64,000 nt of DNA from Kluyvera sp036759925 (GCF_036759925.1 NZ_JAPKIB010000007.1:62001-126000), one strand, 5' to 3'; counted from the stretch's first letter, positions 1 to 9,257 are shown. Numbers and translations: made by a program. The notes: generated from the letters alone by a model not told the origin.

Positions 1-1165
1 AATCATCACGGTAGCGCCGCAGGTGCGTTTCATAATGGCCCTGGGCAAGAAAGTGCGCCATCTGGTACTGAATGTTGGTCGGTGGATGGCGGTAAACCAG
101 CCGGCGCAGGGCGCGGGCTTCATCAATTAGGTCCGGGTCGGCGACCATAAACCCTAACCGTAATCCGGGCGACAGCGCCTTCGACAGACTGCTAACGTAA
201 ATCACCCGTCCGCTGCGGTCGCTGGCCTTCAGCGCGGGCAGCGGGTTAGCCTGGAAGTTACTCTCCGAATCGTAATCATCTTCGATAATCACCGCATCAT
301 GCTGCGCGGCGTGCGCCAGTAGCTGGCTGCGTCTGGCCTTGCTCATGGTGATGCCGGTCGGCACCTGATGACCTGGCGTCACGTAGTAGTAATCGCACGG
401 CGCGTCGTTGAGCACGATCCCTTCTTCATCCACCGGGTGCGGTACGATATCGCAGTCGCTGAGCAAAAAGGTATTAATCGCCTCGCGAAATCCGGGGTTC
501 TCCACGCCCACTCGCGTCTGGCGCGACATCAGCAGGCGGGTGAGCAGGTAGAGCGCATTCTGCGAACCGAGGGTAATCAGAATTTCATCCGGTGCGGCGA
601 CGATGCCACGTTTGGGCAGCACGCGGGTGCGGATCTGTTCAATCAGCATCGGCACGTCCTGGTCGATATGGTCGACGACCCACGCCGGGTCGCGCATGCC
701 GCCGTGTAGCCAGTTCGCCGCCGATCGCCAGCTGGCCAACGGAAACTGGCGGGTATCGGGCTGGCCGTAGATAAACGGATAGCGGTAGTGCATCCAGCCG
801 GCGGGCTTGAGGATCGACTCCTGCTGGCTAGGGGTAATGTTGAGCCGTTTGCCCCATGATGGTGCAGAATCACCACTGGCGGGTGCAGGGGCGGCGACAG
901 AAAGGCGCGGCGCGTGGTAGTCCGGATGCAGGTAATAACCGCTGCGCGGGCGGCTCACCAGATAGCCTTCGTTGACCAGACTTTCAAACACCAGCGCGGT
1001 GGTGTTACGTGAAACCTGAAGCTGCTGCGCCAGTTGCCGACACGACGGCAGCGGCGTATCGACGGCGAAAATGCCGCCGAGAATGGCGTTGACCAGCGAT
1101 TCACGAACCTGCTCCTGCAACCCGCGCTGGTGGTCAAAATCCACGTGCAATAAGTGCCGAATCAT
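1..1165 (-). CDS. MocR/PdxR-type GntR regulator with aminotransferase-like domain (partial, C-terminus outside window)
   Basis: The minus-strand frame stays open from an ATG at 1163-1165 to the window edge, giving about 388 residues. The first ~75 residues are a GntR winged helix (a VSRNTTALVFESLVNEGYL-like recognition helix region). A linker and a fold-type-I aminotransferase domain follow, with the PLP-binding lysine in SSLSKALSPGLRLG. MocR proteins normally run 450-500 residues, so roughly the last 100 are missing because of the window edge, not a mutation. It is divergent from the amino-acid ABC importer at 1399, which it probably controls together with the aminotransferase at 6019. Known relatives (GabR, TauR, PdxR) sense PLP or amine substrates. 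The exact ligand cannot be read from the sequence. Confidence 0.85.
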   Translation of the reverse strand, partial: MIRHLLHVDFDHQRGLQEQVRESLVNAILGGIFAVDTPLPSCRQLAQQLQVSRNTTALVFESLVNEGYLVSRPRSGYYLHPDYHAPRLSVAAPAPASGDSAPSWGKRLNITPSQQESILKPAGWMHYRYPFIYGQPDTRQFPLASWRSAANWLHGGMRDPAWVVDHIDQDVPMLIEQIRTRVLPKRGIVAAPDEILITLGSQNALYLLTRLLMSRQTRVGVENPGFREAINTFLLSDCDIVPHPVDEEGIVLNDAPCDYYYVTPGHQVPTGITMSKARRSQLLAHAAQHDAVIIEDDYDSESNFQANPLPALKASDRSGRVIYVSSLSKALSPGLRLGFMVADPDLIDEARALRRLVYRHPPTNIQYQMAHFLAQGHYETHLRRYRDD

Positions 1166-1398
1166 ACGCTGCTCCTTCGAATATCCGCTTTCCCTGAGTG
1201 CAGCAATTTCTGTACCAGCCTGAAATCGTCTGACACAAGCGCGCGCGAAAACTGGCTCTATTCAGAATGCAAAAAGTCTCCCTACAGTAAAAACGTCGTC
1301 GGCCAGAGTAAAAAATGGCGTCAGGCGGCACACATCTTGCAACGCTTTCAGGGCGTCTGGAATAAACGTGTTCGGCATATTTACGTAGGGGTCAAACG

Positions 1399-2250
1399 AT
1401 GAAAAAAACGATGGGTTCGTATTATCTGGCCGCCGTGATGGCGATGACCTTTTCATTACAGGTCGCCGCCGCTGATTTGCCAGAAATTGAAAAGTCCGGG
1501 ACCTTAAAAGTGGCCACCGAGGATGATTACGCACCGTTTAACTTTATGAATAACGGCAATGCCGATGGGTTCAACAAAGATATGCTGGCGGCGCTGCGCG
1601 AATACGCCAAATTTAACGTCACGCAAAGCATTCTGCCGTGGACCGGGTTATTAGCGGCGGTCTCCACTGGGCAGTACGATATGGCATTAACCGGTGCCGT
1701 CGTCACCGATGAACGCCTCAACGTGTTTAATTTCACCCCGCCGTGGGCCTCGGCGCAGCACTATTTTGTCAAGCGTGCGGGCGATAACTCGTTAAATACC
1801 ATTGCCGATCTCAGCGGGAAAAAAGTCGGCCTTCAGGCGGGCAGCGCGCTATTAGCTCGTCTGCCGGAACTGAAAGCGATGATTGAGAAAACCGGCGGCA
1901 AATTGGGTCCGGTAGTGGAATACCCGTCCTACCCGGAAGCTTACGCCGATTTAGCCAATAAACGTCTCGACTATGTGATTAACGTCGTTATCTCCGTTAA
2001 CGATTTGGTGAAAGCCAAACCGAAGGTGTTCGCCAAAGGGCTGCCGGTCTCCGGTCCGGGCTATATGGCCTGGCCAATCCCGAAAAATTCGCCGGAGCTG
2101 CTGGCGTACATGACCAAATTTATCAATCACATGCGTGAAACTGGCAAGCTCGCCGAGCTGCAGAAAAAATGGTTTGGCGAAACCTATGACGATCTGCCAA
2201 CCGAGCCTATCACCAGCGCCGCGCAGTTCCACAAACTCGCCGGCCAGTAA
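1399..2250 (+). CDS. Polar amino-acid ABC transporter, periplasmic substrate-binding protein
   Basis: A 283-residue family-3 solute-binding protein. A Sec signal peptide covers about residues 1-24, with likely cleavage after VAA. The mature part begins LPEIEKSGTLKVATEDDYAPFNF, typical of glutamine/arginine/cystine-type binding proteins. The start is supported by AGGGG about 6 bases before the ATG. It is the first gene of a four-gene operon (binding protein, two permeases, ATPase) divergent from a MocR regulator. The ligand is unknown. The linked class-III aminotransferase and YdfG-like reductase suggest an omega-amino acid or related amine, but that is an inference from context. Confidence 0.88.
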   Translation: MKKTMGSYYLAAVMAMTFSLQVAAADLPEIEKSGTLKVATEDDYAPFNFMNNGNADGFNKDMLAALREYAKFNVTQSILPWTGLLAAVSTGQYDMALTGAVVTDERLNVFNFTPPWASAQHYFVKRAGDNSLNTIADLSGKKVGLQAGSALLARLPELKAMIEKTGGKLGPVVEYPSYPEAYADLANKRLDYVINVVISVNDLVKAKPKVFAKGLPVSGPGYMAWPIPKNSPELLAYMTKFINHMRETGKLAELQKKWFGETYDDLPTEPITSAAQFHKLAGQ

Positions 2251-2253
2251 AGC

Positions 2254-2282
2254 GTAGCCCGGCCGAGCCACGCGACGCCGGG
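2254..2282. repeat. REP element
   Basis: A copy of the GTAGCCCGGCCGAGC...CGACGCCGGGA palindromic repeat that recurs in this window at about 7385, 46833, 52915-52990, 55303 and 62862. It lies in the 64-bp gap between the binding-protein gene and the first permease gene of the same operon. In that position REP hairpins commonly stabilise the upstream mRNA, which fits higher expression of the binding protein. Confidence 0.75.
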
Positions 2283-2314
2283 AGCAGTACTCCCATTAAC
2301 CTCAGGAGGGCACC

Positions 2315-2956
2315 ATGGACGCAATAGCATGGCAGTTACTGATTGAAGGCGCATGGACGACCCTCTGGATTTCGGCCATCGCCATCGCCTTCGGGGTGGT
2401 GATAGGGCTGATTATCGCCTTTGTGCGCATGATGAAAATCCCGGTCATCGACCAGATTCTGGTTATCTATATCAGCCTGGCCCGCGCCACACCGCTGGTG
2501 ACGCTGGTGCTGTTTCTCTTTTTATCGCTGCCGACGGTGGGCATTAATCTTGATAAAACGGTGGCGGCTATTGTTGCGCTGACCCTCAATACCTCGGCGT
2601 TTAACGCTGAAATCTGGCGCAACGCCTTTCGCACCTTCCCGCGCGAACAGCGCGAAGCGGCGGAGTCGGTGGGGATGCGCCGCTGGCCCTATTTCCGCTA
2701 CATCATGCTGCCGCAAATGTGGCTGGAGAGCCTGCCCGCGCTGGTGAACGAAATGTCCTTCCTGATTAAGGGCAGCCCGGCGATCGCGGTGATAGGCGTG
2801 GTGGATCTCACCCGCGTCACCAACCGCATAGCCTCCGTCACCTATGAACCGCTGTCGCCCATTCTGGCTGCCGGTCTGCTGTACGTGGTGATTATTGGCC
2901 TGCTGCTCAAGCTTCAGAGCATGGCGGAACGCAAAGCAAAACGACTGGCGCGATAA
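2315..2956 (+). CDS. Polar amino-acid ABC transporter permease (HisM/HisQ type)
   Basis: 213 residues with about five hydrophobic segments. The EAA-type loop lies near residue 115 (REAAESVGMRRWPYFRYIMLP), the contact surface for the ATPase. This marks it as an inner-membrane permease of the PAAT family. The start follows a strong AGGAGGG site. It pairs with the second permease at 2972, which starts 15 bases downstream, to form the transmembrane channel. Confidence 0.9.
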   Translation: MDAIAWQLLIEGAWTTLWISAIAIAFGVVIGLIIAFVRMMKIPVIDQILVIYISLARATPLVTLVLFLFLSLPTVGINLDKTVAAIVALTLNTSAFNAEIWRNAFRTFPREQREAAESVGMRRWPYFRYIMLPQMWLESLPALVNEMSFLIKGSPAIAVIGVVDLTRVTNRIASVTYEPLSPILAAGLLYVVIIGLLLKLQSMAERKAKRLAR

Positions 2957-2971
2957 GCCTCGGGAGGACAC

Positions 2972-3637
2972 ATGAACCAATGGGCCATTATCTGGGCCGA
3001 GCACGACAATTTTATTGCCGGGCTGCTGGCGACGCTTGAATTGTTTATTATTGCCGCAGTATGTGGCTTATTGATTGGCACGCTGTTGTGCTATTTCACC
3101 GAGTATCAAAAGCGTGTGCTGAATAACGTTATTGTCGGTTTTGTCAACCTGATGCGGGCGATTCCATTTTTGATTCTGGCCTATTTACTCTATTACGGAC
3201 TGCCGGAGCTAGGGATTAGCCTGGATGCGTGGACGGCGGGGCTGGTGGCGTTAATTATCTATCACGGTGCCTATTTCTTTGAGATTCTCCGTAGCCAGCG
3301 GCGAGTATTTTCCAACGGCTATATTGAAGCCGCCGTGGTGCAGGGGTTTTCCCGTTACACCATTTTTCGCCGCATCGTCCTGCCGAATATTTTCTCCTCC
3401 GCGCTGCCGCTGTTGGGTAATCAGCTGATTATCTGCCTGAAGGACACCGCGTTTCTCAGCATTATTACCGTGCAGGAAATTACCGCCGCCGCGAACAGCG
3501 TGCAGGCAACCTATTTTATTCCGTTTAACGCCTTTATTGTTGCCATCGCGCTGTATTGGGCTATCAGCATCGTGCTGGAACTGCTGGTGAAACGGTTGAG
3601 TGTTTATAGCGCCAAAAGAGGAATGAGCCATGTCTGA
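2972..3637 (+). CDS. Polar amino-acid ABC transporter permease, second subunit
   Basis: 221 residues with several membrane segments and a second EAA loop (EAAVVQGFSRYTIFRRIVLP). It is preceded by a GGGAGG ribosome-binding site. Its 3' end overlaps the ATPase gene by 8 bases, indicating translational coupling. With the permease at 2315 it should form the heterodimeric channel of the importer. Confidence 0.9.
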   Translation: MNQWAIIWAEHDNFIAGLLATLELFIIAAVCGLLIGTLLCYFTEYQKRVLNNVIVGFVNLMRAIPFLILAYLLYYGLPELGISLDAWTAGLVALIIYHGAYFFEILRSQRRVFSNGYIEAAVVQGFSRYTIFRRIVLPNIFSSALPLLGNQLIICLKDTAFLSIITVQEITAAANSVQATYFIPFNAFIVAIALYWAISIVLELLVKRLSVYSAKRGMSHV

Positions 3638-4391
3638 TGCCACGGCGGTAAGCGTAAAAAATGTCTCCAAGCAGTTTGATAACGTTGAGGTGCTGCGCGA
3701 TATCAACCTGACGGTGGAGAAGGGGACGGTGGTCAGCATTCTCGGTTCGTCCGGCTCAGGGAAATCGACGCTGCTGCGCTGCATGAACTGGCTGGAACAA
3801 CCCGACCGCGGGGAAATTCGCATTGGCGGGCAGCGCATTGGCGTTGACGATCGCTCCGGGAAAAGCATGTCGCACCGCGAGTTATCGAAGATTCGCGAGC
3901 GGGTAGGGATGGTGTTTCAGAGCTTCAACCTGTGGCCACACCTGACGGTGCTGCAAAACGTGATGGAGGCGTTGCTGCATGTAAAAGGCATGAAGCGCGA
4001 TGAAGCGCGGCAGATTGCCCATCAGCAACTGGAGAAGGTGGGGATGGAGCATAAAGCGGATGCCTACCCGATAACCCTCTCCGGTGGGCAAAAGCAGCGG
4101 GTGGCGATTGCCCGTTCGCTGGCGATGTCGCCGGAGGTGCTGCTGTTTGACGAACCGACCTCGGCGCTTGACCCGGAGCGTGTGAACGAGGTGCTGAGCG
4201 TGATGAAATCGCTGGCGGCGGAGGGGTATACCATGGTGGTGGTGACTCACGAGATGGAGTTTGCCCGCCAGGTGTCGAACGAAGTGGTGTTTCTTGAGAA
4301 GGGGATTTTGATTGAGAAAGCACCGCCGGAGATTTTCTTTACGGCACCGAAGTCGGAGCGGGTGAGGCAGTTTTTGCAGAGTAGCCGGTAA
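3630..4391 (+). CDS. Polar amino-acid ABC transporter ATP-binding protein
   Basis: 253 residues with Walker A GSSGSGKST near residue 38, signature LSGGQKQR, and Walker B LLFDEPTSALDPE. Overall it matches GlnQ/HisP-type ATPases. It is cytoplasmic and drives the two permeases encoded just upstream, whose second gene overlaps its start. It ends the importer operon; a hairpin-rich non-coding element of about 550 bp begins shortly afterwards. Confidence 0.92.
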   Translation: MSDATAVSVKNVSKQFDNVEVLRDINLTVEKGTVVSILGSSGSGKSTLLRCMNWLEQPDRGEIRIGGQRIGVDDRSGKSMSHRELSKIRERVGMVFQSFNLWPHLTVLQNVMEALLHVKGMKRDEARQIAHQQLEKVGMEHKADAYPITLSGGQKQRVAIARSLAMSPEVLLFDEPTSALDPERVNEVLSVMKSLAAEGYTMVVVTHEMEFARQVSNEVVFLEKGILIEKAPPEIFFTAPKSERVRQFLQSSR

Positions 4392-4429
4392 TGCAAAGAG
4401 GGAAATCCATTTAGGTTTATCACTCTGTT

Positions 4430-4975
4430 GCGCTCCCTTCCAGCGCGATCCATATAAACTGCGCGGGCGCAGGGAGCGCGCAAGGGGCGGCCAATCGCCG
4501 CCGCCCCCTGCACCCCCGGGCTCTGGCGGCAAAATCGCCGCTGCGCGGTTCCCTCAGCTTATCCCTTCCGGCTTCGGGTCGGGCGCGAGTTCACATCCAT
4601 GTGAACCACGCCCTCAGCCCACATCCATGTGGGCTGACCCGGCCTACAGGGAACGCTTCGGCGATTTAGACGCCACCCAAAACCGAGCAGTCTTTGAATT
4701 TATCGAAAAATAAAACAAAGGCTTCTGAAACGGCAGAGTCCCCGCTGGAAATCGGCGAGCCGTAGCACGGAAGACAAGGTCAGTCCGCCATGGATGGCGG
4801 ACTGAGGCGAACCGAGACAGGGACGTCGAGTTTCGCCGTGCCGCAGGCTGGAGTCGTAGGGGAGCGTAGTGCGAAGCACCGATTTCCCTGCGGGGCCGCG
4901 GGGATTGCGAAGGGGTGCGCGGCCGCACCCCTTGGCCCGTTCACCGGTGATGGAACTTCATATTCCACCTGACGT
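4430..4975. repeat. Hairpin-rich GC-rich non-coding element
   Basis: The 680-bp gap between the ATPase gene and the dehydrogenase gene holds no convincing gene but a series of near-perfect hairpins. These are GGGGCGGC/GCCGCCCC (4484-4507), TTCACAT-cc-ATGTGAA (4590-4605), TCAGCCCACAT-cc-ATGTGGGCTGA (4614-4637), a TCAGTCCGCCAT-gg-ATGGCGGACTGA pair (4780-4805) and AAGGGGTGCG/CGCACCCCTT (4910-4933). Two share the same closing TCAG/CTGA and a CAT-NN-ATG apex. I believe similar long GC-rich elements are dispersed in enterobacterial genomes, but only one copy lies here and I cannot name the family. Confidence 0.5.
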
Positions 4976-5072
4976 AAAGTGAACGGAACCCTTCACCTTA
5001 CTGACAAATATCAGTTTTTATCCTGCAATTCGTGCATAAAAGACCGCTACCTGGGGGCGGAAGAAAACCCCA

Positions 5073-5837
5073 CTAATCCCTATCAATCGCAAACGGCTGC
5101 CACGCCTGACGCACCGGCATCACCTCCACGCGGTTAATATTCATATGGTCCGGCAGGGTGGCGATATAGAACATCTGCTCGGCGATATCCAGTGCCGACA
5201 GCGGCGTGGTGCCGCGATACAGCGCATCCGATGCCGCCTGGTCTCCCTTGGTGCGCACCAGCGTAAACTCGGTCTCGGCAATCCCCGGCGCGAGGTCGGT
5301 GACGCGCACGCCGGTGCCTAACAGATCGCAGCGCAGGTTATAGCTGAACTGCTTCACAAACGCCTTGCTGGCGCCGTAAACGTGGCTGCCGGGATAGGGC
5401 CACTGCCCGGCAATTGAGCCGATATTAATAATGCTCGCCCCCGCGCCGTGGCGAATCAGCGTTGGCAGCAGGGCGTGCGTCACGTTCACCAGCCCGGTGA
5501 CGTTGGTATCAATCATGGTATGCCAGTCGGACAGATCCACCTTTTGCGCCGGCTGCGGCGCTAGCGCCAGCCCGGCGTTATTGATAAGGGCGGTGACATC
5601 GGCAAAGTCCAGCGGCAGCGCGGCGACGGCGGCGTCCACTGCGACGCTGTCGCGCACGTCCAGTTCAATCACATGCACCGGTACCTGCGGTGCCAGCTCG
5701 GCCTGCAGCGCCTGTAGCCTTGTGAGCCGACGCCCGCTCAGCACCAACGCCCATCCCGCGCGCGCAAATACGTGCGCCGCTGCTTCCCCAAAGCCGGAGG
5801 TCGCTCCGGTAATAAACACCACTTTACGCTTTTGCAT
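5073..5837 (-). CDS. NADP-dependent short-chain dehydrogenase, YdfG-like (3-hydroxy acid / malonic semialdehyde reductase family)
   Basis: 254 residues, a classical SDR with TGATSGFG at residues 10-17, INNAG near residue 87, and the catalytic Ser...YGASK set. The start is supported by GGAGA 6 bases before the ATG. It resembles E. coli YdfG, which reduces malonic semialdehyde to 3-hydroxypropionate and oxidises L-allo-threonine. The gene is divergent from a class-III aminotransferase. Omega-aminotransferases release semialdehydes such as malonic semialdehyde, so this enzyme may detoxify or use that product. E. coli ydfG itself has a different neighbourhood, so this may be a paralogue. Confidence 0.8.
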   Translation of the reverse strand: MQKRKVVFITGATSGFGEAAAHVFARAGWALVLSGRRLTRLQALQAELAPQVPVHVIELDVRDSVAVDAAVAALPLDFADVTALINNAGLALAPQPAQKVDLSDWHTMIDTNVTGLVNVTHALLPTLIRHGAGASIINIGSIAGQWPYPGSHVYGASKAFVKQFSYNLRCDLLGTGVRVTDLAPGIAETEFTLVRTKGDQAASDALYRGTTPLSALDIAEQMFYIATLPDHMNINRVEVMPVRQAWQPFAIDRD

Positions 5838-6018
5838 TGTGCTCTCCTGTGCAGGTTGTTCCGGCCACTATAAAAACCGCCGTGCGGCCTGCCGAGAGCC
5901 AGTCGGCGCATGGCGATGTGACACCGTTGTCACAGCGCCGCGACTACACTGGCTCTATCACTTTTTTTTCCGCCGACGACATGATGAATCACAGCCAACG
6001 GTATGCGAGGAACGACGA

Positions 6019-7335
6019 ATGACAGAGTTGAACAACAAAGCGGTTCGCCAACTGGACAGAGAGTATGTTTTTCATTCCTGGTCGATGCAGGGCAACCTGA
6101 GCCCGCTGGTGATTGCCGGTGCGAAAGGGTGTGAATTGTGGGATTACGACGGGAAAACCTATCTCGATTTCAGCAGCCAACTGGTGAACGTGAATCTGGG
6201 CTACCAGCATCCGCGCGTGCTGGCGGCGATGAAAGATCAGCTGGAAACGCTGGTCACTATTGCCCCGGCCACCGCCAACCTGGCACGCGGCGAAGCAGCA
6301 AAACGCATTATTGGGCTGGCGCCGGAAGGCTTTAGCAAGGTGTTCTTCACCAACGCCGGGGCCGATGCCAACGAGAACGCCATCCGCATGGCGCGTCTTT
6401 ACACCGGGCGCGACAAGGTGCTATCGGCGTATCGCTCCTATCACGGCAATACCGGCAGCGCGATTGCTGCCACCGGCGACTGGCGTCGTGTGCCGAACGA
6501 ATATTCGCGCGGCCACGTCCACTTCTTTAACCCGTACCTCTACCGCACGGAATTTAATGCCACCTCTGAACAAGAAGAGTGCAGCCGCGCGCTGGCGCAC
6601 CTGCGGCGGATGATCGAGTGCGAAGGCCCATCTTCCATTGCTGCTATTTTGCTGGAATCTATTCCCGGTACGGCGGGGATTCTGGTGCCGCCGGAAGGCT
6701 ATATGAAAGGTGTGCGGGCGCTGGCGGATGAGTTCGGGATTATCCTGATTCTCGATGAAGTGATGGCCGGATTCGGTCGCACCGGCAGCTGGTTTGCCTT
6801 CGAGCAGGATGGGATCGTGCCGGATCTTGTCACCTTCGCTAAAGGGGTGAACGCCGGGTACGTTCCGGCCGGCGGGGTGATCATCAGCGACAAGATCGCC
6901 CACTATTTTGACGATCACTTCTTTGCCGGTGGGCTGACCTATTCCGGGCATCCGCTGGCGATGGCGGCGATTATTGCCACCCTTGATGCGATGAAGGATG
7001 AAGGGATCGTGGAGAACGCGGCACGTATCGGTAACGGCGTACTGCGTCAGGGGCTGGAGGCGCTGGCCGCATCGTCACCGCTGGTAGGCGACGTGCGTGG
7101 GCGCGGTGTATTCCAGGCGCTGGAGCTGGTGAGCGACCGAGCGAAGAAAACGCCGCTGGCGGCAGGGGATATGGCAGAAATTAAAGGCGCGTTAACCGAA
7201 GCGGGGCTGTTGAGTTTCGTGGTGGAAAACCGGATTCACGTGGTGCCGCCGTGTACCATCAGCGCCGAGCAGGTGCAGAAAGGGGTGGGGATTTTGCACA
7301 ACGTATTAGGCAATTTTGCCCATTTAGCCGTGTAG
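6019..7335 (+). CDS. Class-III omega-aminotransferase (taurine/beta-alanine:pyruvate type)
   Basis: 438 residues from the ATG at 6019. The same frame is open further upstream, but that part reads across the divergent dehydrogenase gene and is not family-like. Class-III features include TNAGADANENAIRMAR (PLP phosphate site), a LDEVMAGFGRTG segment with the PLP-contacting Asp, and the PLP lysine in TFAKGVNAGY. The family moves omega-amino groups of taurine, beta-alanine, GABA or similar to pyruvate or 2-oxoglutarate. Together with the ABC importer and MocR regulator upstream it suggests uptake and deamination of an omega-amino compound. Confidence 0.85.
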   Translation: MTELNNKAVRQLDREYVFHSWSMQGNLSPLVIAGAKGCELWDYDGKTYLDFSSQLVNVNLGYQHPRVLAAMKDQLETLVTIAPATANLARGEAAKRIIGLAPEGFSKVFFTNAGADANENAIRMARLYTGRDKVLSAYRSYHGNTGSAIAATGDWRRVPNEYSRGHVHFFNPYLYRTEFNATSEQEECSRALAHLRRMIECEGPSSIAAILLESIPGTAGILVPPEGYMKGVRALADEFGIILILDEVMAGFGRTGSWFAFEQDGIVPDLVTFAKGVNAGYVPAGGVIISDKIAHYFDDHFFAGGLTYSGHPLAMAAIIATLDAMKDEGIVENAARIGNGVLRQGLEALAASSPLVGDVRGRGVFQALELVSDRAKKTPLAAGDMAEIKGALTEAGLLSFVVENRIHVVPPCTISAEQVQKGVGILHNVLGNFAHLAV

Positions 7336-7340
7336 TTTTG

Positions 7341-7420
7341 TGCCGGGGTTTCCCGGAATCGGCTGCGCCTCGTCCGGGCTACCAACATCGTAGCCCGGCC
7401 AAGCGAAGCGCCGCCGGGAA
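7341..7420. repeat. REP pair (BIME-like)
   Basis: Two inverted REP-like units (CCGGGGTTTCCCGGAATCGG... and GTAGCCCGGCCAAGCGAAGCGCCGCCGGGA) fill the gap between the convergent aminotransferase and AbgT genes. The position suits transcription termination or mRNA 3'-end protection. Confidence 0.75.
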
Positions 7421-7437
7421 TGGCACCGAACAGACCG

Positions 7438-9000
7438 TTAACTCGGGCTCCAGGTATACGGCGCCGCGATACCCAACGGCAGGCCCACACCCCACCACAC
7501 CAGCAGCAGGATGCTCCACGCCACGAAGAAGGCGATGGAGTACGGCATCATCATGGAGACCAGCGTACCCACCCCCGCGCCTTTCACGTAGCGCTGGCAG
7601 TAGATAACGATCAGCGGGAAGAAGACCATCAGTGGCGTAATGATGTTGGTGCAGGAGTCACCGATACGGAACGCCGCCTGAGTCAGCTCTGGCGAAATCC
7701 CCACCGCCATCAGCATTGGCACCATAATCGGCGACAGCAGCGCCCATTTAGCCGACGCGGAGCCAATCAGCAGGTTCACCACCGCCGTCAGCACAATCAT
7801 ACCGATAATCGTTGCCTGCCCCGGTAACTCCAGCGCTTTCAGACCGTCGGCGCCCATCAGCGCGAACAGCGTACCAATATTGGAGTCGCTGAACGCTTTG
7901 ATAAACATGGCGCAGAAGAAGGCCATCACCATGTACGAACCCATTTTGCTCATGGAGTCGTTCATCGCACCAATCACGTCTTTGCCGGTTTTAAAGGTGC
8001 CGGAGACAAAGCCGTAGACGATGCCCGGCAGAATGAAGATCAGGAAAATCAGCGGTACGATGGACTTCATAATCGGCGCGCTGTAGGAGGTCAGTGAACC
8101 GTCGGTGCCACGCAGCATCGACCCTTCTGGCCAGGCCGCCGCGGCCAGCGCCGCCAGACCCAACAGCATCACCAGGGAAGCACGGCTAAAGGCGCGGCTC
8201 TCCTGCGGGGAGACACTGGACATATCTTCATCGTGTTTGAAGTCGCCGTCGATGGCCATTTTGCTGACGCGTGGCTCGACGATGCGCTCGGTGACCCACC
8301 AGCCAACCAGCGTAATGATGATGGAGGAGGCGATGCCGAAGAACAGGTTGCACAGCGTGTTTACGGTGTAGGTGCTGTCCAGCAACTGGGCGGCAGCCTG
8401 GGTAAAGCCTTGCAGCAGCGCATCGTTACCGGTGGGTACCATGTTGGCGGCAAAGCCACCGGATACGCCGGAGAACGCAGCGGCAATCCCGACCAGCGGG
8501 TGACGGCCGGCAGACATAAAGATAATCGCGCCCAGCGGAATCACCAGCACGTAGCCCGCATCTGCTGCCACGTGGCTGAACATCGCCACAAAGATCAGCA
8601 TTGGCGTCAGCAGGCGTTTTGGCGTCACGCGCAGCATCTTTTTCAGCGCGACGTTAATAAAGCCGGAGCTTTCCGCCACGCCCACGCCCAGCATCGCCAC
8701 CAGTACGATCCCCAGCGGCGCAAAGCCGGTGAAGGTGGTGACCATATTGGCCAGCGTATTGGTTAACGCTTCAGGAGAGAGCAGGTTGTTCACCTTCACC
8801 GCTTCCTGCGTCATCGGGTTTATCACATCAAAGGTCACCATCGACAGCACTGCCGACAGGCCCATCACAATCAGTAAAAAGTAGAAAAAGATCATTGCCG
8901 GTTCGGGTAACCGGTTCCCTGCTTTTTCAATCGCGTTAAGAAAGCCCGTCATCAGGCGGCTTTCACCCACTTCATTCCGTGTCCGTGTTTGGGTATTCAT
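7438..9000 (-). CDS. AbgT-family transporter
   Basis: 520 residues from the ATG at 9000, chosen because AAGGA lies 6 bases upstream; an in-frame ATG at 9030 lacks such a site. It is a polytopic membrane protein with the AbgT signature (LSHVAADAGYVL-like and PTGNDALLQGF segments). E. coli AbgT imports p-aminobenzoyl-glutamate; other members (MtrF, YdaH) export sulfonamides. No abgA/abgB hydrolase genes are adjacent, so the substrate may differ here. The 257-bp gap upstream (9001-9257) holds an AT-rich promoter-like stretch and a GC hairpin at 9221-9247 just past the kinase gene. Confidence 0.88.
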   Translation of the reverse strand: MNTQTRTRNEVGESRLMTGFLNAIEKAGNRLPEPAMIFFYFLLIVMGLSAVLSMVTFDVINPMTQEAVKVNNLLSPEALTNTLANMVTTFTGFAPLGIVLVAMLGVGVAESSGFINVALKKMLRVTPKRLLTPMLIFVAMFSHVAADAGYVLVIPLGAIIFMSAGRHPLVGIAAAFSGVSGGFAANMVPTGNDALLQGFTQAAAQLLDSTYTVNTLCNLFFGIASSIIITLVGWWVTERIVEPRVSKMAIDGDFKHDEDMSSVSPQESRAFSRASLVMLLGLAALAAAAWPEGSMLRGTDGSLTSYSAPIMKSIVPLIFLIFILPGIVYGFVSGTFKTGKDVIGAMNDSMSKMGSYMVMAFFCAMFIKAFSDSNIGTLFALMGADGLKALELPGQATIIGMIVLTAVVNLLIGSASAKWALLSPIMVPMLMAVGISPELTQAAFRIGDSCTNIITPLMVFFPLIVIYCQRYVKGAGVGTLVSMMMPYSIAFFVAWSILLLVWWGVGLPLGIAAPYTWSPS

Positions 9001-9257
9001 TCGGTTCCTTAATTCAGACAATTGTTTCATTGTTTGTATGAATGTTTCAGGAGAATAATAGGGGTAATTGCCGTGCGGAACTATATTTTTATGGTGGATA
9101 AATCTGACAAAAGCCGCAATTTTTGATTTTTTATTTTATCAATTCGGTTGTGGCTGGCGGTTGATTCGGTATTTTCGATAACTGGTCATATTTATGTCTG
9201 GGGTGGAGAGGCAGGTTGAGGAGGGGGAAGCCATCGCTTCACCCCTCAGGAAGGGCA

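Noticed and set aside
4644..4972. Short ORFs on both strands in the hairpin-rich element
   Set aside because: Arg/Pro-rich translations produced by GC-rich inverted repeats, no ribosome-binding sites.
5431..6018. 196-residue N-terminal extension of the aminotransferase frame
   Set aside because: Crosses the divergent dehydrogenase gene and its promoter; the class-III enzyme begins at 6019.
9221..9247. GC-rich hairpin after the kinase gene as a terminator
   Set aside because: The stem is good but no T tract follows on the minus strand, so termination is not supported.
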